Source: Colwellia piezophila ATCC BAA-637 (GTDB lineage: Bacteria > Pseudomonadota > Gammaproteobacteria > Enterobacterales > Alteromonadaceae). Taken from it: a stretch of 64,000 nucleotides of DNA. The position numbers and the translations under genes are program-made. Below are positions 25,022 to 35,691 of the stretch, piece by piece (position 1 is the stretch's first letter; the number at the start of each line of letters is the position of its first letter). The DNA lies in the NCBI RefSeq assembly GCF_000378625.1, contig NZ_KB905172.1:62001-126000 (forward strand). The letters run 5' to 3'. The notes under the pieces are model-generated. The model was not told where the DNA came from and made no database searches. It saw only the letters and a program-made list of their open reading frames with translations.

Positions 25022-27367
25022 ATGAGTCCTAAAATAGAATTATTAGCCCCCGGTGGTGATATCGATGCGATCAAGGCGGCAATCATTGCTGGCGCAGATG
25101 CGGTGTACTGTGGTTTAGACACCTTTAACGCCCGAAATCGTGCTGCTAATATTTCTTTTGATGAACTCGTAGGTATTATTAGACTCGCACACGAATATGA
25201 CTGCCAAATATTCTTAACGCTCAATATCATTATTCTCGAACGTGAATTCAAAACCCTGGCTAAGTTATTAAGTAAATTGGCGAACACCACCTTAGATGGT
25301 GTTATTGTTCAAGATTTGGGTATGCTATATATCCTTAAAAAGCACTTCCCTACACTTGATATTCACGCATCAACCCAGTTAACTACCCATAACATTGGTC
25401 AAATACCCTTTTTGAAAAAGTTGGGTGCCTCGCGTGTTAATTTATCGCGTGAATTAAACTTAAAAGAAATCAGCGCAATAACTAAAGTATCTCAGGAAGA
25501 GAACGTACTTACTGAAGTATTTGTGCATGGCTCATTATGTATCGCTTTTTCCGGTTTATGTTATTCAACCTCTGCCAGTGTTGGTAATTCAGGCAATAGA
25601 GGCCGTTGTAGCCAAGCGTGTCGTGAAGAATATAAACCGACCGAAACAGGTAATAAATTCCCATTAAATATTAAAGACAACTCAGCATTTTTTGATTTAC
25701 CGGCACTAATAGAAGCGGGCGTGCATTCCTTTAAAGTTGAAGGACGTATCAAGGGGGCAAGTTATGTACATACCGTTATTGATAGTTTCCGCAAACAAAT
25801 CGATGGTTTTGTAGCTACTGGTGAGCTACTTGAAGACGGCGAACGCCTTTACAAAGTATTCAATCGCGATTTTTCTAATGCCTTTTTACGCGGCGATTTA
25901 AATCAATCAATGTTTATTGAAAACCCACGTGATAACTCAAAATACCACGCTATAGATAAAAGTAACGCTATCTCTGTAGTACAAATACATGATGTTGAAC
26001 AAAGCTTAAGTGATGAAAAAGAAAAAATACACGCGGATGTATTTGATAAAATAAAACACCTTAGTATTGATAAACGTGACCTCTCATTAGTCTTTTCAGG
26101 TGAAGTTGGCGAACCATTAACCGTTACCATAAAAATTAGCGAAGCAGATGTTCAAAGAAGCAACCAAGGATTTTCCGTTGGTGCGATAAAAAATACCGAG
26201 CGAACGCATGTTATGCATTCACAGCGCGTACTTATCGCCAGTGAAAAGAATTGCATTGATCATAGCGCTATAGAAAAGCGCTTTAAAAGCTTTAATAACG
26301 CAGAGTTTAATTTAACCGAGTTAACCACTAACAATATCCCACAAAGCGTCACTATTCCCTTTAAAGAGCTTACCGCACTTAAGAATAAGATAGCAGCCTT
26401 ACTCAATGACGGTAAACCCGTACTACCTGAAGTAGAGCTACCAAAACTAGTACGTCATGCTAAAAAAGACCAAGATGCAAAATTATCACTCTTAATATGT
26501 GATGAGAGTGATATCACCCTTGGTGACGCAACAGATGCCGATATTTATTTTAAACTGCCTGATGCTTATAAACGTGGTTGTACTAAATATGTTGCTTTCT
26601 TCCAAGAGAACCCTCGCCTAATCCCTTGGTTTCCATCGGTATTAATTGGTAAAGATTTTGATGTTGCAGTAAATATTTTAGAGCAGGTAAAACCTAAATT
26701 AATCGTTACCAACAATACCGGTATTGCCAATAGAGCCTTTGAGTTAGGTATTGAGTGGATTGCAGGGCCGTTCTTAAACACCACCAATTCCTATGCCTTA
26801 TTAGCGATGAAAGAGTCGTTCAATTGTAGTGGAGCCTTCATTTCCAATGAAATCAACCGCCAACAAATGAAGACTATCGCACGTCCTGAAAACTTCAAAA
26901 TGCTTTACAGCGTTTATCACCCTATTTTATTAATGACCAGTAGACAGTGTTTCTTCCAGCAGAGTGTTGGTTGTGAAAAGCCGCGTATAGATAATGGTTG
27001 TATGCTTTCTTGCGACAAATCAACCAGTATCACTAACCTTAAAGGCGTTTCTTTTGCTATTGATAAGCAAAAAGCCGGTTACCCAAGTATTTATAATGAT
27101 GATCAGTTTTTAAACACTGAAATAATCAAAGATTTAACCCAACTATTTGATGGTTTCATGATTGATCTAACTAATATAGGTGCCGGTGATAAAGAATCTC
27201 CTGATAAAAAACTACTGATTGAACAGTTTGAACAGTTACTTAAACACGATAAGAGCGAATCAGTTGGCTACTCGAATGAATTGTCAAACCAGCAATTAAA
27301 TGCACAAGACAAGCTTAACTCACTGGTACCAACGTCAACCAATGTGCAATACCACAACGGTCTATAG
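25022..27367 (+). CDS. rlhA: U32-family 23S rRNA hydroxylation protein, RlhA-like
   Basis: A 781-residue member of the collagenase-like peptidase U32 family. The N-terminal LLAPGGDIDAIKAAIIAGADAVYCGL barrel start and the cysteine-rich VFVHGSLCIAFSGLCYSTSASVG and GRCSQACREEY are typical of the YdcP (RlhA) branch. In E. coli RlhA is needed for 5-hydroxycytidine 2501 in 23S rRNA, with prephenate as donor. TrhP is a paralog acting on tRNA. This protein is about 100 residues longer than the usual YdcP. The extra part is at the C-terminus (near GGCEKPRIDNGCMLSCDKS). ATG 25022 is unambiguous. Confidence 0.82.
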   Translation: MSPKIELLAPGGDIDAIKAAIIAGADAVYCGLDTFNARNRAANISFDELVGIIRLAHEYDCQIFLTLNIIILEREFKTLAKLLSKLANTTLDGVIVQDLGMLYILKKHFPTLDIHASTQLTTHNIGQIPFLKKLGASRVNLSRELNLKEISAITKVSQEENVLTEVFVHGSLCIAFSGLCYSTSASVGNSGNRGRCSQACREEYKPTETGNKFPLNIKDNSAFFDLPALIEAGVHSFKVEGRIKGASYVHTVIDSFRKQIDGFVATGELLEDGERLYKVFNRDFSNAFLRGDLNQSMFIENPRDNSKYHAIDKSNAISVVQIHDVEQSLSDEKEKIHADVFDKIKHLSIDKRDLSLVFSGEVGEPLTVTIKISEADVQRSNQGFSVGAIKNTERTHVMHSQRVLIASEKNCIDHSAIEKRFKSFNNAEFNLTELTTNNIPQSVTIPFKELTALKNKIAALLNDGKPVLPEVELPKLVRHAKKDQDAKLSLLICDESDITLGDATDADIYFKLPDAYKRGCTKYVAFFQENPRLIPWFPSVLIGKDFDVAVNILEQVKPKLIVTNNTGIANRAFELGIEWIAGPFLNTTNSYALLAMKESFNCSGAFISNEINRQQMKTIARPENFKMLYSVYHPILLMTSRQCFFQQSVGCEKPRIDNGCMLSCDKSTSITNLKGVSFAIDKQKAGYPSIYNDDQFLNTEIIKDLTQLFDGFMIDLTNIGAGDKESPDKKLLIEQFEQLLKHDKSESVGYSNELSNQQLNAQDKLNSLVPTSTNVQYHNGL

Positions 27368-27471
27368 AGTATAACGTTCATCAAACTCTTGGCATTCAAC
27401 CGAGTTCAAGTTGTTTAGCTTATGCCGCCTAACGCGGTATAACCCAACTAAACCAGCATGACTTTGATAAC

Positions 27472-27512
27472 AAAAAAGGCCATTAACATATTGATGTTAA
27501 TGGCCTTTTAAT
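27472..27512 (+). terminator. Intrinsic terminator after rlhA
   Basis: AAAAGGCCATTAACAT and ATGTTAATGGCCTTTT form a stem of about 16 bp around a 4-base loop, flanked by A- and T-runs. The rest of 27368-27919 has no supported gene. Confidence 0.9.
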
Positions 27513-27919
27513 ATACATATAAAAATAAATTAGTGAGTTTTTGACATCATATTAATGGTATGTAGACTTTAGGACAAAATTTTTGGCTTCATAAAATACC
27601 AAAAAGGTCTAAATTTCAGGTCAATAAACTTCATTATTACGCTCACTATTTTCAGATATAAACACTTTATTTGTATCTTGCTAATTTTCTGAGATAGGAA
27701 AGTTAAAGTAATGCATTGAAACAATAACAGGTAAGCATTTTTAGAGTCTATCAAGTTGATATAAATGGTTTTAGCAATATATACTTAAACTCTATATAAC
27801 GACTGAAAGCCGTTAGTGACATCAAGACACCCCGTATTAACTTGAATTGAAAACTTATAATATCAAACATGTAAAGTGGGTACACTATTTATACCCCCCT
27901 CAATAAATACAATTAGCCA
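27513..27919. other. AT-rich spacer, no gene seen
   Basis: Very AT-rich with no hairpin, repeat or gene that I can support. An open frame at 27569-27754 on the minus strand has no ribosome binding site and poor composition. Confidence 0.4.
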
Positions 27920-29434
27920 CTAGTTTAAACGTTCAGCGTATTGACCATGTTCCCAGAATCGAATGGCTTTACCGTGCTTATCCAGTTCAAAGTATGCACT
28001 ATGAAGTTCTTCACCTTTTTTAGAAATCACCCGAAAAACATGACCTTCTTCATGTTTTAATTTAAGTGGTCTTTGATTAGGCTTATCATCAAATAAATCA
28101 ATCCCTTTCAACCCATCAGAGGTAGCAGCAATAGCCAGACGCCAAGGCCAATCCTTAAGCCCAAATACTCCTTCATAAATACTAAGATCAACAACTTTTT
28201 GAGATGTGCCATTACTCAATTTTTTAATACTAGAACCATCAGGTTCTGAATTATTATTATCAGAAACCTCATCAGCTTGTGTTTTAGCTGCTTGTTTAAT
28301 TGGTTCACTTAACAGTGCATGTAATCCTTTGGTCAATTTACTCGGGCTTACGTCATTAACATTCACCATGGCGATAATAGCCAGTTTATCCTGCACTCGG
28401 GTCACAAAAGAAGTCCTATATCCAGGGCAATAACCGCCATGACCAACAAAGGTTTTATTATTATCTTGCCAGAGAGCGAAACCAAATCCCCAAGTAGCAC
28501 CATCCATATCGGGTGCTGTCCATTGTACTCTTTGCATTTCTCTTAATGTGGTGGCTTTTAAGATATCTTCACCGCCTTTTTCTAGTAGCCTGAACTGCCA
28601 GCTAGCGAATTTTGCTAGGTCATTGGCACTTGATGCAAAACCTGCAGCTGGCGCTAGAGCTTTGACTTCATAAGGGCCAACCTCATCACGATGGCCTTTA
28701 GCATTACGCAACTTATAACCTGCCGCAAAAGATTTACCATATTCTTCGATGGGCAGTTCACTGGTGGTATTTGTCATTTTTAAAGGGGTGAGAATGTTGT
28801 TTTTTATATAACTGTGAAAATCAGTTCCTGAAGCTTGTGCAATCGCTTCACCAGCTAGACTTAAACCTAAATTTGAATATTGAAAACGCTCATAGGGTTT
28901 ATACAAAGGTTTTTGTTTTCCAGTCCCTTGTTGCAGGGTTTTATGACTAGGAAATTTAATATCAACCCAATAAGGGGTTACAGCTTCACGGGGCAGTCCT
29001 GAAACATGGGAAAGAATATTCCTCAAAGTAACTGGCTCTTCTTGATTTTTAAGCTGCGGCATTTTGTACCAGGGCAAAATTGAATCAATGGGTGCATCAA
29101 TGGACAATTTATTTTTATCACGTAGTTGCATTACCCCTATGCTGGTAAATAATTTGGAGACTGAGCAGATACTATATCTAGTATCTGCTGTGGCTCTGAC
29201 TTTTTCTCTTAAACTAGAAAATCCAAATCCTTGTGACCAGACAACTTCCTGATCATAGACCACCGCAATTGATGCTCCAGGGACACCATCATATTCCAAC
29301 TGGTTTTTTATCCATTCACGCGCAAGGTTAATGTTAGCTTGCACATCTTTATCATCTTTCACCTGCGCCTGAGTATTACTAGTGATCATTAACAAAATTG
29401 AAAAAATTACATAACTATTATTTTTTACCTTCAT
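27920..29434 (-). CDS. Beta-lactamase class C/penicillin-binding-fold serine hydrolase
   Basis: A 504-residue exported protein. The signal peptide runs to about residue 23 (SILLMITSNTQA). The serine-hydrolase motifs are Ser91-x-x-Lys94 (SVSK), Tyr186-x-Asn188 (YSN) and a late HxG (FVGHGGYCPG), as in class C beta-lactamases, esterases and D-amino-acid peptidases. About 110 residues follow the catalytic domain (KKLSNGTSQKVVDLSIYEGVFGL onward), a C-terminal beta-rich domain seen in some family members. Which reaction it performs is unknown, and beta-lactam resistance should not be assumed. It is a single gene in a quiet region. Confidence 0.82.
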   Translation of the reverse strand: MKVKNNSYVIFSILLMITSNTQAQVKDDKDVQANINLAREWIKNQLEYDGVPGASIAVVYDQEVVWSQGFGFSSLREKVRATADTRYSICSVSKLFTSIGVMQLRDKNKLSIDAPIDSILPWYKMPQLKNQEEPVTLRNILSHVSGLPREAVTPYWVDIKFPSHKTLQQGTGKQKPLYKPYERFQYSNLGLSLAGEAIAQASGTDFHSYIKNNILTPLKMTNTTSELPIEEYGKSFAAGYKLRNAKGHRDEVGPYEVKALAPAAGFASSANDLAKFASWQFRLLEKGGEDILKATTLREMQRVQWTAPDMDGATWGFGFALWQDNNKTFVGHGGYCPGYRTSFVTRVQDKLAIIAMVNVNDVSPSKLTKGLHALLSEPIKQAAKTQADEVSDNNNSEPDGSSIKKLSNGTSQKVVDLSIYEGVFGLKDWPWRLAIAATSDGLKGIDLFDDKPNQRPLKLKHEEGHVFRVISKKGEELHSAYFELDKHGKAIRFWEHGQYAERLN

Positions 29435-29745
29435 AATTGACTTCCTTCGTGTGTTGATTCACCCTTTTTAGAAAACAAGTATAGAAGAGAATATTTTTAT
29501 ATATGTTATTAAGCAACTGAATGGCCTCACTCAGTAATTTGTTTAACTGCTTCAAATTTAAATTATTGGCTATAGCACTTGCCCTTGCTCATAAGTTTAT
29601 CTAGTTGAAGTTACACTCACTTGGCAAAAGATAGTTAACCAAAATCTATCAAGATAATGATTTTCAACCAGACATAATGTCCGATCAAAAAAGGGTAATA
29701 ACATCGCTGTTATTACCCTTTTATAAACAATTACTACTCTATATT
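29435..29745. other. Spacer between the serine hydrolase and fdx
   Basis: No gene seen. It contains the terminator of the ISC operon at 29687-29723. In other gammaproteobacteria iscX follows fdx, but no such frame is present here. Confidence 0.6.
29687..29723 (-). terminator. Terminator of the ISC operon
   Basis: A stem of about 14 bp (AAGGGTAATAACA pairs with TGTTATTACCCTT) with a 4-base loop. On the minus strand it is followed by a run of six T. It lies 23 bases after the fdx stop. Confidence 0.93.
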
Positions 29746-30084
29746 TTAGTGAACTTCAGACACCATATTAATAGTGTACTTAGGGATATCAACCACTAGG
29801 TCTTCATCACCAACAATTGATTGGCAACTAAGACGAGATTCAGGCTCTAGGCCCCATGCTTTATCAAGCATATCTTCTTCCAGTTCATCACCTTCTTCAA
29901 TTGAGTCAAAACCTTCTCGAATAATTACGTGACAGGTAGTACAGGCACATACTTTTTCACAAGCATGTTCTATTCCAATGTCATTTCTTAACGCTACGTT
30001 AAGAATGCTCTCACCTTTTTCGGCTTCAACTACGGCGCCATCTGGGCATAATTCTGCATTGGGTAAAAATATAATTTTTGGCAT
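29746..30084 (-). CDS. fdx: ISC-type [2Fe-2S] ferredoxin
   Basis: A 112-residue adrenodoxin-type ferredoxin. The cluster ligands are Cys42, Cys48, Cys51 and Cys87 (ACEKVCACTTC and LSCQS), at the same numbers as E. coli Fdx. Fdx supplies electrons to IscS/IscU during iron-sulfur cluster assembly. It is the last gene of the operon, with a 88-bp gap after hscA that holds a REP-like palindrome. Confidence 0.97.
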   Translation of the reverse strand: MPKIIFLPNAELCPDGAVVEAEKGESILNVALRNDIGIEHACEKVCACTTCHVIIREGFDSIEEGDELEEDMLDKAWGLEPESRLSCQSIVGDEDLVVDIPKYTINMVSEVH

Positions 30085-30099
30085 TTTATTTATTCTCTT

Positions 30100-30166
30100 T
30101 GTAGGCGTGAACTTGTACGCGCTATTCTCTGATTCAATTTAAAGCGAGAATAAATTCTCGCCTACA
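30100..30166. repeat. REP-like palindrome between hscA and fdx
   Basis: TGTAGGCG (30100-30107) matches the reverse complement of CGCCTACA (30159-30166), and inside it GCGAGAAT/ATTCTCGC (30144-30161) is a perfect palindrome with a 2-base loop. GTAGGCG plus such a palindrome is the usual form of REP-type elements in gammaproteobacteria. It lies inside the operon. I see no second copy in this window. Confidence 0.6.
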
Positions 30167-30172
30167 GTTTAT

Positions 30173-32035
30173 CTAAAGTTTATCAACTGATTGACCAGCA
30201 AGGGCTTGGCTAATTGAGCTATCCATACGGCGCTCGGCAAATATTGCCGTACTGTCGTTTAACTTATCAAGGGCATTTTCAATGGCTTTAATTTCATCGC
30301 CTTGACTCACCTGAGCAAGTGACTTAATTGCATTTTCGATAACAGTAATCTCATCACTGTTAAGCAATTTACTATCCGCAGTTAAAGCCGCTTGTACTGA
30401 TTCAATAACCCGTGAGGCGTCAACTTGTTGCTCTTTTAGCATACGAGCTTGCATATCTTCAGCAGCATTGCTCATTGAATCCTTGATCATCTGACTAATT
30501 TGATTATCATCAAGACCAAATGAAGGTTTAACTTCAATGCTAGACTCTACACCGGTAGACTTTTCCATCGCCGTTACTGACAGTAGACCGTCGGCATCAA
30601 CGTTAAAGGTTACTCTTATATGGGCAGCACCTGCAGTCATAGGCGGAATGCCACGTAACTCAAAACGGGCTAATGAACGACAATCATCAACTAACTCACG
30701 CTCACCTTGTAATACGTGTATCACCATTGCTGTTTGACCATCTTTAAAGGTGGTAAATTCTTGCGCCTTTGCTACCGGTATAGTGGTGTTTCGTGGGATT
30801 ACTTTTTCAACTAAGCCGCCCATAGTCTCTAAACCAAGCGATAAAGGGGTAACATCAAGTAATAACATATCACTATCAGGCTTATTACCCACTAAGATAT
30901 CAGCTTGAATAGCCGCGCCAATAGCAACCACCTTATCAGGGTCAATTGACGTTAACGGTAGTTTATTAAAGTGTTTTTCCACTTCCGCGCGTACCAATGG
31001 CACGCGAGTTGAACCACCAACCATAATGATTTCTATCACTTCATCAACAGTAATGCTGGCATCTTTAAGAGTACGACGACAAGCACGTAAGGTTTTCTTA
31101 ACTAATTCGCCGATAAGCTCATTCAGCTGCGTTTTACTTAAACTTTGTCTCCAATCACTACCGTCATCAAGAGAGAGTGTGATCTGAACTTCTTCGCTAT
31201 CGGTTAACTGCTCTTTGGCAAAACAAGCTTGTTGCATCAGTTGACGTTCTAATGAAGGAGAAAATGGTCTTTTCAGACCTGATTTCTCGACTAGATAGTC
31301 AACGATAACCACATCAAAATCATCTCCACCAAGCGCTGAATCACCACCTGTAGCCAGAACCTCAAAGACACCTTTGTTCAAACGTAAGATAGAGATATCA
31401 AAAGTACCCCCACCTAAATCATAAACAGCGATAACACCTTCTTGGCCTGAATCTAATCCGTAAGCAACCGCAGCCGCAGTAGGTTCATTTAATAACCGTA
31501 AGACACTAAGCCCGGCTAACTTTGCCGCATCTTTGGTACTTTGTCTTTGCGCATCATCAAAGTGAGCAGGCACGGTAATAACCACACCGGTTAGCTCGCC
31601 GCCTAAAGCAGCTTGGGCCCGGAGGTTTAAGCTTTTTAAAATTTCAGCTGAGACTTGCACAGGATTAACCGCGCCTTGACGGGTCATTATTTCTGGGTGA
31701 TTTTCATCACCACAAAAGTCATAAGGCAAAGCAGGATATTTGCTTTGAATATCAGCGAGAGAACGACCAATTAAGCGTTTTGCCGAGGTAATGGTATTTT
31801 GGGCATCTTCAATACTAAGTGCTTGAGCTGCCTGGCCAACTAGAATATTGTCAGCTTGATAGCTAACAATAGATGGCAATATATCACGACCTTGATCATC
31901 AATTAAGGTACTTGCGTTGCCACTTTGTACGCTTGCTATTAAGGAATTTGTTGTACCAAGATCGATACCTGCAGCTAATCTATGTTCGTGAGGAACGGTA
32001 CTTTGACCGGGTTCTGCAATTTGTAATAAAGCCAT
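30173..32035 (-). CDS. hscA: Hsp70-family chaperone of Fe-S assembly
   Basis: A 620-residue Hsp70 relative. The ATPase domain shows [41 protein letters not shown] and [11 protein letters not shown]. The C-terminal half is the substrate-binding domain. HscA, helped by HscB, binds the LPPVK motif of IscU and promotes cluster release to target proteins. Unlike DnaK it lacks a long acidic tail. It is encoded 60 bases after hscB in the same direction, as in the standard isc operon. Confidence 0.97.
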   Translation of the reverse strand: MALLQIAEPGQSTVPHEHRLAAGIDLGTTNSLIASVQSGNASTLIDDQGRDILPSIVSYQADNILVGQAAQALSIEDAQNTITSAKRLIGRSLADIQSKYPALPYDFCGDENHPEIMTRQGAVNPVQVSAEILKSLNLRAQAALGGELTGVVITVPAHFDDAQRQSTKDAAKLAGLSVLRLLNEPTAAAVAYGLDSGQEGVIAVYDLGGGTFDISILRLNKGVFEVLATGGDSALGGDDFDVVIVDYLVEKSGLKRPFSPSLERQLMQQACFAKEQLTDSEEVQITLSLDDGSDWRQSLSKTQLNELIGELVKKTLRACRRTLKDASITVDEVIEIIMVGGSTRVPLVRAEVEKHFNKLPLTSIDPDKVVAIGAAIQADILVGNKPDSDMLLLDVTPLSLGLETMGGLVEKVIPRNTTIPVAKAQEFTTFKDGQTAMVIHVLQGERELVDDCRSLARFELRGIPPMTAGAAHIRVTFNVDADGLLSVTAMEKSTGVESSIEVKPSFGLDDNQISQMIKDSMSNAAEDMQARMLKEQQVDASRVIESVQAALTADSKLLNSDEITVIENAIKSLAQVSQGDEIKAIENALDKLNDSTAIFAERRMDSSISQALAGQSVDKL

Positions 32036-32095
32036 GATGTTAATTCAATGATTTAGTTAGGTTAATAATAAATGTTGAAGTGCTTGCTAGCCACG

Positions 32096-32623
32096 CTAGT
32101 CTTCAAATAAGCTATCTTCAAGTCGATCTACTTCAATATTTAGTTTTTGATAAAACTTTAATTTGCGCAAATTATCGCATGCTGCACTATTAGATGCTGA
32201 GTTATTTTCACTTATCTGTACTCTCATCAGTTGAGTCAACTGTAGATATTCACTCGATAAGACTCGTTGAACTTCAAGCAATGCGGCATCAACATCACTG
32301 GCTGACTTAACGTCTTCAAGCATTTCCCGTAATTCCATCTGGTGCATTAAAAAACCAGTGTCACTAAAAGAGTGCTGCTCATTTGGCATATCAACACCAC
32401 GTTGAACTAATATATAGTCAGCACGGAGTAATGGTTGTTTTATGGTTTGATAGGCGTCATTAATGTGAGCAGACTTTTGTACGGCAATGCGTTGTTCTTG
32501 CTCTGATGCGTGAGCAAACTTGTCAGGATGGACGGCCTTTTGCAAGGTTTGATAATTTGATGATAGATTTTGTAAATCGACATCGAAAGAGGCTTCAATA
32601 CCGAATAATTGAAAGTAATTCAA
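32096..32623 (-). CDS. hscB: J-domain co-chaperone of Fe-S assembly
   Basis: A 175-residue J-protein. The HPD triad is at residues 32-34 within the N-terminal J-domain (VHPDKFAHASEQEQ), which stimulates HscA ATPase. The C-terminal helices (LREMLEDVKSASDVDAALLEV) contact IscU. E. coli HscB is 171 residues, so the size is normal. A 185-bp gap containing one of the hairpin repeats separates it from iscA, which is unusually long for this operon. Confidence 0.96.
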   Translation of the reverse strand: MNYFQLFGIEASFDVDLQNLSSNYQTLQKAVHPDKFAHASEQEQRIAVQKSAHINDAYQTIKQPLLRADYILVQRGVDMPNEQHSFSDTGFLMHQMELREMLEDVKSASDVDAALLEVQRVLSSEYLQLTQLMRVQISENNSASNSAACDNLRKLKFYQKLNIEVDRLEDSLFED

Positions 32624-32696
32624 AATGTTTTCTCAGATTTTACATGAACGAGGCACCTACAAAGTGATCTCGCCATAATGAATTCAGCTCAACGAT

Positions 32697-32778
32697 AGCT
32701 TGCTCTGATGCAAGGCGAAAGCACGGAGTTGACGTTAGTCAATGAGTACTTTCAACGTAGCAGCAGAGCAAAATAGCT
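32697..32778 (+). repeat. Conserved-core hairpin element, copy 2
   Basis: Core at 32721-32750 (GCACGGAG-TTGAC-GTTA-GTCAA-TGAGTACT). Locus-specific outer arms are TTGCTCTG (32700-32707) and CAGAGCAA (32764-32771), a perfect 8-bp pair. It sits between hscB and iscA, opposite to the direction of transcription. Confidence 0.85.
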
Positions 32779-32807
32779 AAGAGATGAAGACGTTATTACA
32801 CATTAGC

Positions 32808-33131
32808 TTATACGTTAAATGATTCACCACAGCCGCACTCACCTTTGGCGTTTGGATTGGTGAATTTAAAGCCTTCGTTCAAGCCTTCTTTAACGAAGTC
32901 AAGCTCGATGCCGTCAAGGTAAACCAGGCTTTTTTCGTCAATGATTATATTGACATCATCAATTTTGAACAATTGATCATCGTCATTTAAATCATCAACA
33001 AATTCGAGCACATAGGCTAAACCTGAACAGCCGGTAGTTTTAATACCTAAGCGAAGCCCAAGTCCTTTGCCACGATTTTGCATGAAAGATTGTACTCGTT
33101 CAGCTGCAGCAGGTGTCATGGTAACAGACAT
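32808..33131 (-). CDS. iscA: A-type Fe-S carrier/scaffold protein
   Basis: A 107-residue A-type protein. The cluster or iron ligands are Cys35 (TTGCSGLAY), Cys99 and Cys101 (GECGCGESF), the standard trio. IscA carries iron-sulfur clusters from IscU to apoproteins. It is 11 bases from iscU, so translation is likely coupled. Size and spacing of the cysteines match E. coli IscA. Confidence 0.97.
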   Translation of the reverse strand: MSVTMTPAAAERVQSFMQNRGKGLGLRLGIKTTGCSGLAYVLEFVDDLNDDDQLFKIDDVNIIIDEKSLVYLDGIELDFVKEGLNEGFKFTNPNAKGECGCGESFNV

Positions 33132-33142
33132 TGTTTTCTCCG

Positions 33143-33526
33143 TTATTTACCTTGTTTACTTTTATAATCTTCAATCGCTGCTTTGATGGCATCTTCAGCC
33201 AAGATAGAGCAATGAATTTTTACCGGTGGTAAAGCTAATTCTTCAGCAATATCGGTGTTTTTAATCTTACCTGCTTCTTCAATTGATTTGCCTTTTACCC
33301 ATTCAGTAACCAATGAGCTTGACGCAATCGCGGAACCACAACCATAAGTTTTAAACTTGGCATCTTCAATGATGCCATCAGCAGAAATTTTAAGTTGTAA
33401 TTTCATCACGTCGCCACACGCCGGTGCACCAACCATACCAGTAGCTACTGATGGATCGTTTTTATCCATTGAACCAACATTACGTGGGTTCTCATAGTGG
33501 TCTAATACTTTTTCGCTGTAAGCCAT
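33143..33526 (-). CDS. iscU: Fe-S cluster scaffold protein
   Basis: The scaffold on which IscS and Fdx build a cluster. The ligand cysteines are Cys37 (GAPACGD), Cys63 (YGCGSA) and Cys106 (HCSIL). The HscA recognition motif LPPVK is at residues 99-103. At 127 residues it is the standard size. The gap to iscS is 137 bases, with no clear hairpin. Confidence 0.98.
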   Translation of the reverse strand: MAYSEKVLDHYENPRNVGSMDKNDPSVATGMVGAPACGDVMKLQLKISADGIIEDAKFKTYGCGSAIASSSLVTEWVKGKSIEEAGKIKNTDIAEELALPPVKIHCSILAEDAIKAAIEDYKSKQGK

Positions 33527-33663
33527 GTTACTCTCCTAACTTGTGCCAAATTGCTATTAAGTAATTTCCAGAAAATTACTTTCTACACCTTATTGGACAC
33601 TAAATATTATCTAAAGTGCTGTACTATTTTACTAAACATTATTTTATGTAAATATGTTTATAT

Positions 33664-34878
33664 TTAGTGAGCAGCCCATTCAATTGAATCTAAATCAATG
33701 CCGTCTTTGAACATTTCCCAAAGCGGTGACATGTCACGTAAGTGACCAATTGAGTTTTTAATTAACGTAATCGCGTAATCAATTTCTTCTGCCGTAGTAA
33801 AGCGACCAAAACTAAAACGAATTGAGCTATGTGCCATTTCATCATTTAGTCCTAAAGCTCTAAGTACATAAGAAGGCTCTAAGCTCGCCGATGTACAAGC
33901 GCTGCCAGAAGATACTGCTAAATCTTTCAATGCCATAATAAGTGACTCACCTTCAACAAAGTTGAAGCTGATATTTAAGTTACCAGGGTAACGTTTATCA
34001 AAATCACCGTTAACAAATACTTGCTCCATGCTGTTTACACCCGCCCATAAACGGTCACGCATTTCGGTAACATGAATAAGATCTTGCGCCATTTCGGCTT
34101 TAGCTAAACGACATGCTTCACCCAGACCAACAATTTGATGCGTTGCTAACGTACCTGAACGCATACCTCGTTCATGTCCGCCACCGTGAGTTTGTGCTTC
34201 AAGACGAATACGAGGTTTGCGAGATACATATAAAGCACCAATACCTTTAGGGCCGTACATCTTATGTGCTGAAATCGACAACAAATCAACTTTCAAAACT
34301 TGCATGTCAATGTTAATTTTACCCGCACTTTGCGCGGCATCAACATGAAAAACGACTTTACGAGCTCGACACATTTCACCAATTTCATTGATGTCTTGGA
34401 TAACACCGATTTCATTGTTTACATGCATGATGCTCACTAATACGGTGTCATCACGTATGGCGTCGCTTAATTTATTTAAATCTATTAAACCGTTTTCTTC
34501 CGGGTCAAGGTAAGTCACTTCAAAACCTTGACGCTCTAGTTCGCGACACGTATCTAATACCGCTTTATGTTCAGTTTTACTGGTAATAATGTGCTTACCA
34601 CGTTTGTGATAAAAATTAGCAGCACCTTTAATGGCTAAGTTATTTGATTCAGTTGCACCTGAAGTGAAAACAATTTCACGTGGGTCGGCATTAATTAATT
34701 CAGCAACTTGATTCCGAGCGATATCAACCGCTTCTTCGGCTTGCCAACCAAATTTATGTGAACGTGACGCAGGGTTACCAAAATGACCATCTGTGGTCAT
34801 ATATTGCATCATTTTTTCTGCGACACGCTTGTCTACTGGTGTAGTAGCTGAGTAATCAAAATATATAGGAAGCTTCAT
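33664..34878 (-). CDS. iscS: Cysteine desulfurase
   Basis: A 404-residue PLP enzyme, which takes sulfur from cysteine and passes it to IscU, TusA, ThiI and others. Lys206 in [10 protein letters not shown] is the PLP Schiff-base lysine. Cys328 in [17 protein letters not shown] is the persulfide carrier. The numbering is the same as in E. coli IscS. It lies 48 bases after iscR. It also feeds tRNA thiolation outside this window. Confidence 0.98.
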   Translation of the reverse strand: MKLPIYFDYSATTPVDKRVAEKMMQYMTTDGHFGNPASRSHKFGWQAEEAVDIARNQVAELINADPREIVFTSGATESNNLAIKGAANFYHKRGKHIITSKTEHKAVLDTCRELERQGFEVTYLDPEENGLIDLNKLSDAIRDDTVLVSIMHVNNEIGVIQDINEIGEMCRARKVVFHVDAAQSAGKINIDMQVLKVDLLSISAHKMYGPKGIGALYVSRKPRIRLEAQTHGGGHERGMRSGTLATHQIVGLGEACRLAKAEMAQDLIHVTEMRDRLWAGVNSMEQVFVNGDFDKRYPGNLNISFNFVEGESLIMALKDLAVSSGSACTSASLEPSYVLRALGLNDEMAHSSIRFSFGRFTTAEEIDYAITLIKNSIGHLRDMSPLWEMFKDGIDLDSIEWAAH

Positions 34879-34926
34879 TCGCTAACTCTCTCCGATGGTA
34901 AATCTTTAATACGACACGACAAGTTA

Positions 34927-35433
34927 TTACCAGTCGTGCATTACATTTTTTGTGGTTATTAATGTTTCTAACGCGATACTTTTATGTGCATTTATATGCA
35001 ATTTATCTTGGCGTTTAGAAACTTGTTGCACATCACGCTTAGCGACTAATTCTGATAAGCTGATATTTTGCAAAAATTCTTCAATTCGTTGGCTTAACCC
35101 TTCCCAAAGGGAATGAGTTAAACACTGTTCGCCATCCTGGCAATTGCCCTTACCCGCGCATCTCGTTGCATCAACACTTTCATTTACCGCACAGATTACA
35201 TCTGCGACAGTAATCTGCGCTGAGGATCTGCCCAATCGATATCCGCCACCAGGACCACGAACACTAGTTACTAGGCCTTGTTTGCGTAAACGAGAAAAAA
35301 GTTGCTCTAAGTATGACAAGGATATACCTTGGCGCTCAGAAATATCGGCCAAAGATACAGGTCCAGATACAGCATGAATAGTAACATCTAACATGGCAGT
35401 AACTGCGTAACGACCTTTAGAAGTAAGTTTCAT
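34927..35433 (-). CDS. iscR: Fe-S regulator of the isc operon
   Basis: An Rrf2-family repressor of 168 residues. The N-terminal winged helix (residues 1-65) binds DNA. The [2Fe-2S] ligands are Cys92, Cys98, Cys104 and His107 (C-x5-C-x5-C-LTH), as in E. coli IscR. Holo-IscR represses isc; the apo form acts at other promoters. It is the first gene of the operon, separated from cysE by a strong terminator, and preceded by its own promoter candidate. Confidence 0.98.
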   Translation of the reverse strand: MKLTSKGRYAVTAMLDVTIHAVSGPVSLADISERQGISLSYLEQLFSRLRKQGLVTSVRGPGGGYRLGRSSAQITVADVICAVNESVDATRCAGKGNCQDGEQCLTHSLWEGLSQRIEEFLQNISLSELVAKRDVQQVSKRQDKLHINAHKSIALETLITTKNVMHDW

Positions 35434-35468
35434 AATCTACTCTCAAACACTCTGTTGGTGTATTCAAT

Positions 35469-35497
35469 ATATCAATTTAGTAGGACGACTAAGTCAA
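35469..35497 (-). promoter_or_regulatory. iscR promoter candidate
   Basis: On the minus strand TTGACT (35497-35492) and TGATAT (35474-35469) are separated by 17 bases. The spacer and -10 carry CCTACTAAATT, which matches the left half of the type-1 IscR site (consensus ATASYYGACTRWWWYAGTC), with a poor right half. The promoter is about 36 bases from the iscR start. I infer autorepression by IscR. Confidence 0.55.
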
Positions 35498-35632
35498 AGC
35501 TATTTGGTAGCAAAAACATAGAATACATGCCTTGCTTTGCAAATTCTGCGCAATTTTACATAACCCTACAGATTAGTCAAATGAATACCCGAGTAATTTA
35601 CTCAAGTATTGTACACCAAGAAGCGTTGAGCG

Positions 35633-35667
35633 AAAAGTAATAGTTGACTGTTTTAGTCAACTATTAC
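35633..35667 (-). terminator. Terminator between cysE and iscR
   Basis: GTAATAGTTGACT (35637-35649) pairs perfectly with AGTCAACTATTAC (35655-35667) around a 5-base loop. On the minus strand a TTTT run follows. It ends the trmJ-cysE unit before iscR. Confidence 0.9.
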
Positions 35668-35691
35668 GGTAAAGGACTATAAACTCGATAG

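Noticed and set aside
27569..27754. Minus-strand frame between rlhA and the serine hydrolase
   Set aside because: AT-rich and no start signal.
27920..29434. Antibiotic-resistance beta-lactamase
   Set aside because: The fold is shared with esterases and peptidases. Nothing shows beta-lactam specificity.
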